The notes under the pieces are model-generated. The model was not told the DNA's origin. It saw only the letters and a program-made list of their open reading frames with translations, and ran no database searches. Below, piece after piece: positions 49,836-52,544 of a stretch of 52,544 bases of DNA. Position 1 is the first letter of the stretch. Each line of letters opens with the position of its first letter. A program made the translations under genes and the position numbers. This DNA is from a bacterium (GTDB taxonomy: Bacteria; Ratteibacteria; UBA8468; B48-G9; DTJG01), in contig JAJYYV010000011.1 of assembly GCA_021800535.1 (NCBI GenBank), forward strand, positions 1 to 52,544, in the 5' to 3' direction.

Positions 49836-52544
49836 ATGAAAAAATTTATAATTTGTATATTTTTGCTTTTATTTATATCAACAGGATTAGTATTTTCACA
49901 AGAAACACAAAATACCTATAAATATCCTTATGCTATTGTACCATATATTACACAACCCCCTGTTATAAATGGAAAAATACAGAAGGGAAGCCTTAAAAAT
50001 TTTCTTGCAATTACAGGTATGGTAAGTTTTGGGGATTGGGTAAAATCTTTAAAAACAATAGTCCCAAATATACAGCAGGTAGTCTGGTATCTTGGATATA
50101 ATAATAAATATTTATATATTATGATGAAATCACCAAATCCTCCCGGGATATGGCCTTATGTTAATCCGGCTATTACTACAAATGGAAGGCAAAATCTTAT
50201 ACTTTTTGAAGACCATGTAGAAATTCAATTAGCAAAAAGCAGAAAAAAAGCTACATATCCAGGAATAGGTTTTTATAAAATAAACGTAAATCCAAAAGGA
50301 TATTATGCAAAACATTGGTATTTTGATGGAACACCCGGAACAGGAAGTGCATGGCCATTTGCCGGAAAAATAAAATGTTTTGTAGATAAAAAAGCATGGT
50401 ATATGGAAATAGCAGTAGATATAAGGTCATTTGGAGAAAAAGATTTAACTAATAAAAAATGGGTAATACAACTTTTACGTGCTGATCAACCTGGAGGACT
50501 TGATTTTGCTGGTTGGGTAGGCAGTTCATGGATGGAATGGAGTAAATTTGGAGAAGTAAAATTTAGTAATAAAGCACCTGTTTTCAGATTTTTAAGTATG
50601 GGCCATTTAGTTCATGGTAATATGAATTTACAGTTTGAAGTTATGGGCCAAACAAATAAAAAGGTTCCAGTGGGGATTAAAGTTAATGTTTATAATGCTG
50701 CAAACAAAAAAATATTTAGTGAAACAAAAAAATGTATAGCTGTAAAATCACAGATTCAAACAATAAATTTTATATCAAAACTGCCTTTGAGTATTCAAGG
50801 ACGAAACAAATTAAAAATTTATGCTTATTATTTGGAAAAAGGAAAAGCAAAACCTCTCTATAGATTTCAGGCTCCTGTAATAGATTATACAAAAACATTC
50901 TGGGATGCACATATAGTCCCATGGTTAAAAACAAGACCAAAAGGAAATTATAACTGGGATTTTGCATACTGGCCAGGTTATAATGTAGCAGAAACAAGTC
51001 TGAATTTTAATGTTTTTGGGCTCCCTAAGAAAATAGAAAGTGCAAGAAATTTTGAAGTTATTGTCCAGGGGAAAAAAGATGGAAAATTTTATGGTATCTT
51101 AAAAGGAAATATATCAGATAAGCAAGCATCTGGGATTATAAAAGGCCTTAATCTGCCAATAGGAAATTATATAGCCAAACTAACCCTTTATAATAAAGAA
51201 GGACAACCTGTAAGTACAAGAGAAATTCAATTTGTAAAAAAAACATATCCCTGGGAACACAACAAACTTGGAATATCTGATAGGGTAATACCTCCCTATA
51301 CAGCAATAAAACAAATAAATAAGAACACATTTACTGTCTGGGACAGAAAATATATATTAAGAAATGATGGACTATTTTCCTCTATATATTCTGGAGGTGG
51401 AACAGGAATACAGAATATTCTATCAGGAAAAATGTCTTTTAAAGGGGAAGTCAATAATCAACCTGTTAAGGTTACCAATTCTCAGCTTACCCTTAGACAG
51501 GAAAAACCCGGAAAAATAAAACTTGAATCAACCGGAATGTTAGGAAGTGTAAAATATAGGGTAAAAAGTCATATATCTTATGATGGCTGGTATGATTTTA
51601 ATCTTAGACTGATACCTACAAACAAAACAACATATATAAATAAATTGTATTTATCAATACCTCTATGGAATAAGGTTGATACAATATATATCCAAAGAAG
51701 TGGAGATATAAGAGTGGGAAATAAATTTGGCAATTTACCAAAAGGTTATGGACTTATATGGAGTAGTTTAGATCTTTTACCATATATTGATGAATATGGA
51801 AATAACTGGGGAAGTTTTGCTCCAATAGTATTTCTTGGTAATGGAGACAAAGGATTATGGTGGTTTGCAGACAAGGATTTAAACTGGAAACAATCAAAAC
51901 ACATAGGATGTGTTGAAGTATACAGAAATAAAAATGGGACAATCAAATTAAGAATAAATATAATTTCAGAAAAAGATAAAATAGATAAATCTATTAATAT
52001 ACATTTTGCATTTCTTGTTGATCCTGTAAAACCAGTGCCTAACATAAGGAAATGGGAATGGGGTGTTTTAAAATATGGGCATAACACAGATGGATATAGA
52101 TTGTATGGAGATAGCGTTGATGGATTTGAAACAACACATAAAGACAGGGTGGCATTAAGAGAAGAATTTTTAGACCCTGATTGGAAACCGGAATTAACAA
52201 ATAAAAAAGGTCAAGGATATGGTTATTTCAGAGACCAGGCATATAATGATGTTGGTGTGCATCATGAAATGTATGTTTTATATGGTTCCGCAGACTTAAC
52301 CGGATTGGGTTTACCCGGATTTAAAACATTTGGCGGTGAATGGCTTGGACAAACAAATTGGAAACCGCAGCCTCAAACAGAGTATACAGAAAGAACAAAT
52401 ATGGAAGGGTCTACAAGATGGAAAACTCCACGGCAATTAACAACTGTTGGAGTGAACTGGGTTTCTTCTTTTCAGGAAGCGTTTATATGGTATTACTATA
52501 AATTACTTAAAGATGTTCCATTTAATGGAACATGGTGGGATAAT
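49836..52544 (+). CDS. Giant secreted CBM9-like/DUF6067-like protein (truncated by window end)
   Basis: The frame opens at ATG 49836 (TAGGGGGA nine bases upstream) and runs 903 codons to the window end without a stop. A signal peptide, MKKFIICIFLLLFISTGLVF, precedes a domain of about 220 residues resembling family-9-type carbohydrate-binding modules: PPVINGKIQKGSLKNFLAIT, a VVWYLGYNNKYLYIMMKSP strand pair, FEDHVEIQL and WYMEIAVDIRSFG. After beta-rich linkers comes the block LGNGDKGLWWFADKDLNWKQ, followed by HFAFLVDPVKPVPNIRKWEW, which aligns with WLGTETRGLAWFGENDKGW and the boundary motif of the preceding protein. They share the DUF6067-like core but differ in N-terminal binding modules. The 3' end is outside the window. 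Confidence 0.72.
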   Translation, partial: MKKFIICIFLLLFISTGLVFSQETQNTYKYPYAIVPYITQPPVINGKIQKGSLKNFLAITGMVSFGDWVKSLKTIVPNIQQVVWYLGYNNKYLYIMMKSPNPPGIWPYVNPAITTNGRQNLILFEDHVEIQLAKSRKKATYPGIGFYKINVNPKGYYAKHWYFDGTPGTGSAWPFAGKIKCFVDKKAWYMEIAVDIRSFGEKDLTNKKWVIQLLRADQPGGLDFAGWVGSSWMEWSKFGEVKFSNKAPVFRFLSMGHLVHGNMNLQFEVMGQTNKKVPVGIKVNVYNAANKKIFSETKKCIAVKSQIQTINFISKLPLSIQGRNKLKIYAYYLEKGKAKPLYRFQAPVIDYTKTFWDAHIVPWLKTRPKGNYNWDFAYWPGYNVAETSLNFNVFGLPKKIESARNFEVIVQGKKDGKFYGILKGNISDKQASGIIKGLNLPIGNYIAKLTLYNKEGQPVSTREIQFVKKTYPWEHNKLGISDRVIPPYTAIKQINKNTFTVWDRKYILRNDGLFSSIYSGGGTGIQNILSGKMSFKGEVNNQPVKVTNSQLTLRQEKPGKIKLESTGMLGSVKYRVKSHISYDGWYDFNLRLIPTNKTTYINKLYLSIPLWNKVDTIYIQRSGDIRVGNKFGNLPKGYGLIWSSLDLLPYIDEYGNNWGSFAPIVFLGNGDKGLWWFADKDLNWKQSKHIGCVEVYRNKNGTIKLRINIISEKDKIDKSINIHFAFLVDPVKPVPNIRKWEWGVLKYGHNTDGYRLYGDSVDGFETTHKDRVALREEFLDPDWKPELTNKKGQGYGYFRDQAYNDVGVHHEMYVLYGSADLTGLGLPGFKTFGGEWLGQTNWKPQPQTEYTERTNMEGSTRWKTPRQLTTVGVNWVSSFQEAFIWYYYKLLKDVPFNGTWWDN

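Overview
This is an AT-rich (roughly 30% G+C by eye), gene-dense chromosomal segment from a diderm, probably anaerobic, polysaccharide-degrading bacterium. The diderm inference rests on LptE-, BamD-, AsmA/DUF748- and MscL-type genes. Three prepilins with the [15 protein letters not shown]-terminus and a late F-x-DGH motif, next to giant secreted LamG/DUF6067/GH42-like proteins, point to the PVC superphylum or a nearby candidate phylum (Lentisphaerota/Omnitrophota-like). That placement is inference. A ferredoxin-dependent 2-oxoacid oxidoreductase and an ADP-forming acyl-CoA synthetase fit fermentation. I see no insertion sequence, CRISPR array or prophage.

Layout. 1-2120 (mostly minus): MscL (cut by the window edge), a BrnT/CopG-type toxin-antitoxin pair and TyrS. 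2229-11195: a LacI-type regulator with a strong promoter and an operator-like palindrome, then a prepilin and two giant secreted GH42-like proteins. 11333-18586: a URO-D/MtaA-like protein, acyl-CoA synthetase, BamD-like, LptE-like, HolA, a Gfo/Idh oxidoreductase, then S20 and a small conserved-looking protein on minus.

18639-32373 is the most interesting region. A consensus promoter and a folded leader RNA with two mutually exclusive stems precede 16 closely packed plus-strand genes. The first part is a type IV pilus/type II secretion module in the order of the IncI1/R64 thin-pilus genes: PilP-like, GspE-type ATPase, GspF/PilC, a GlyGly-CTERM-like FG-GAP surface protein and three prepilins. 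The second part is an F-plasmid-type type IV secretion module: TraF/TrbB-like thioredoxin, TraH, a PilO/GspM-like protein, TraG N-domain, an RlpA-like wall enzyme, then TraA, TraL, TraE and TraK in F order. No VirB4/TraC, TraB/VirB10, coupling protein, relaxase or secretin is encoded here. The run stops in a 16-bp convergent overlap with glyQ. It looks like one hybrid envelope machine.

32358-44792: glyQ, 2-oxoacid:ferredoxin oxidoreductase alpha and beta, DUF1614 membrane protein, Nif3-like protein, a frameshifted sulfotransferase, a TM-anchored protein, a third prepilin, an isochorismatase-fold protein with Gly at the Cys position, a DUF748/AsmA-like giant, glnS and tRNA-Thr(UGU). 44943-52544: spaced direct repeats, a leader nearly identical to the one at 3318, a prepilin, a LamG/DUF6067 protein and a CBM9-like/DUF6067 protein cut by the window end. 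The two 'prepilin plus two giant exported proteins' cassettes (3.3-11.2 kb and 45.0-52.5 kb) share leader sequence and architecture and look like related copies of one unit.
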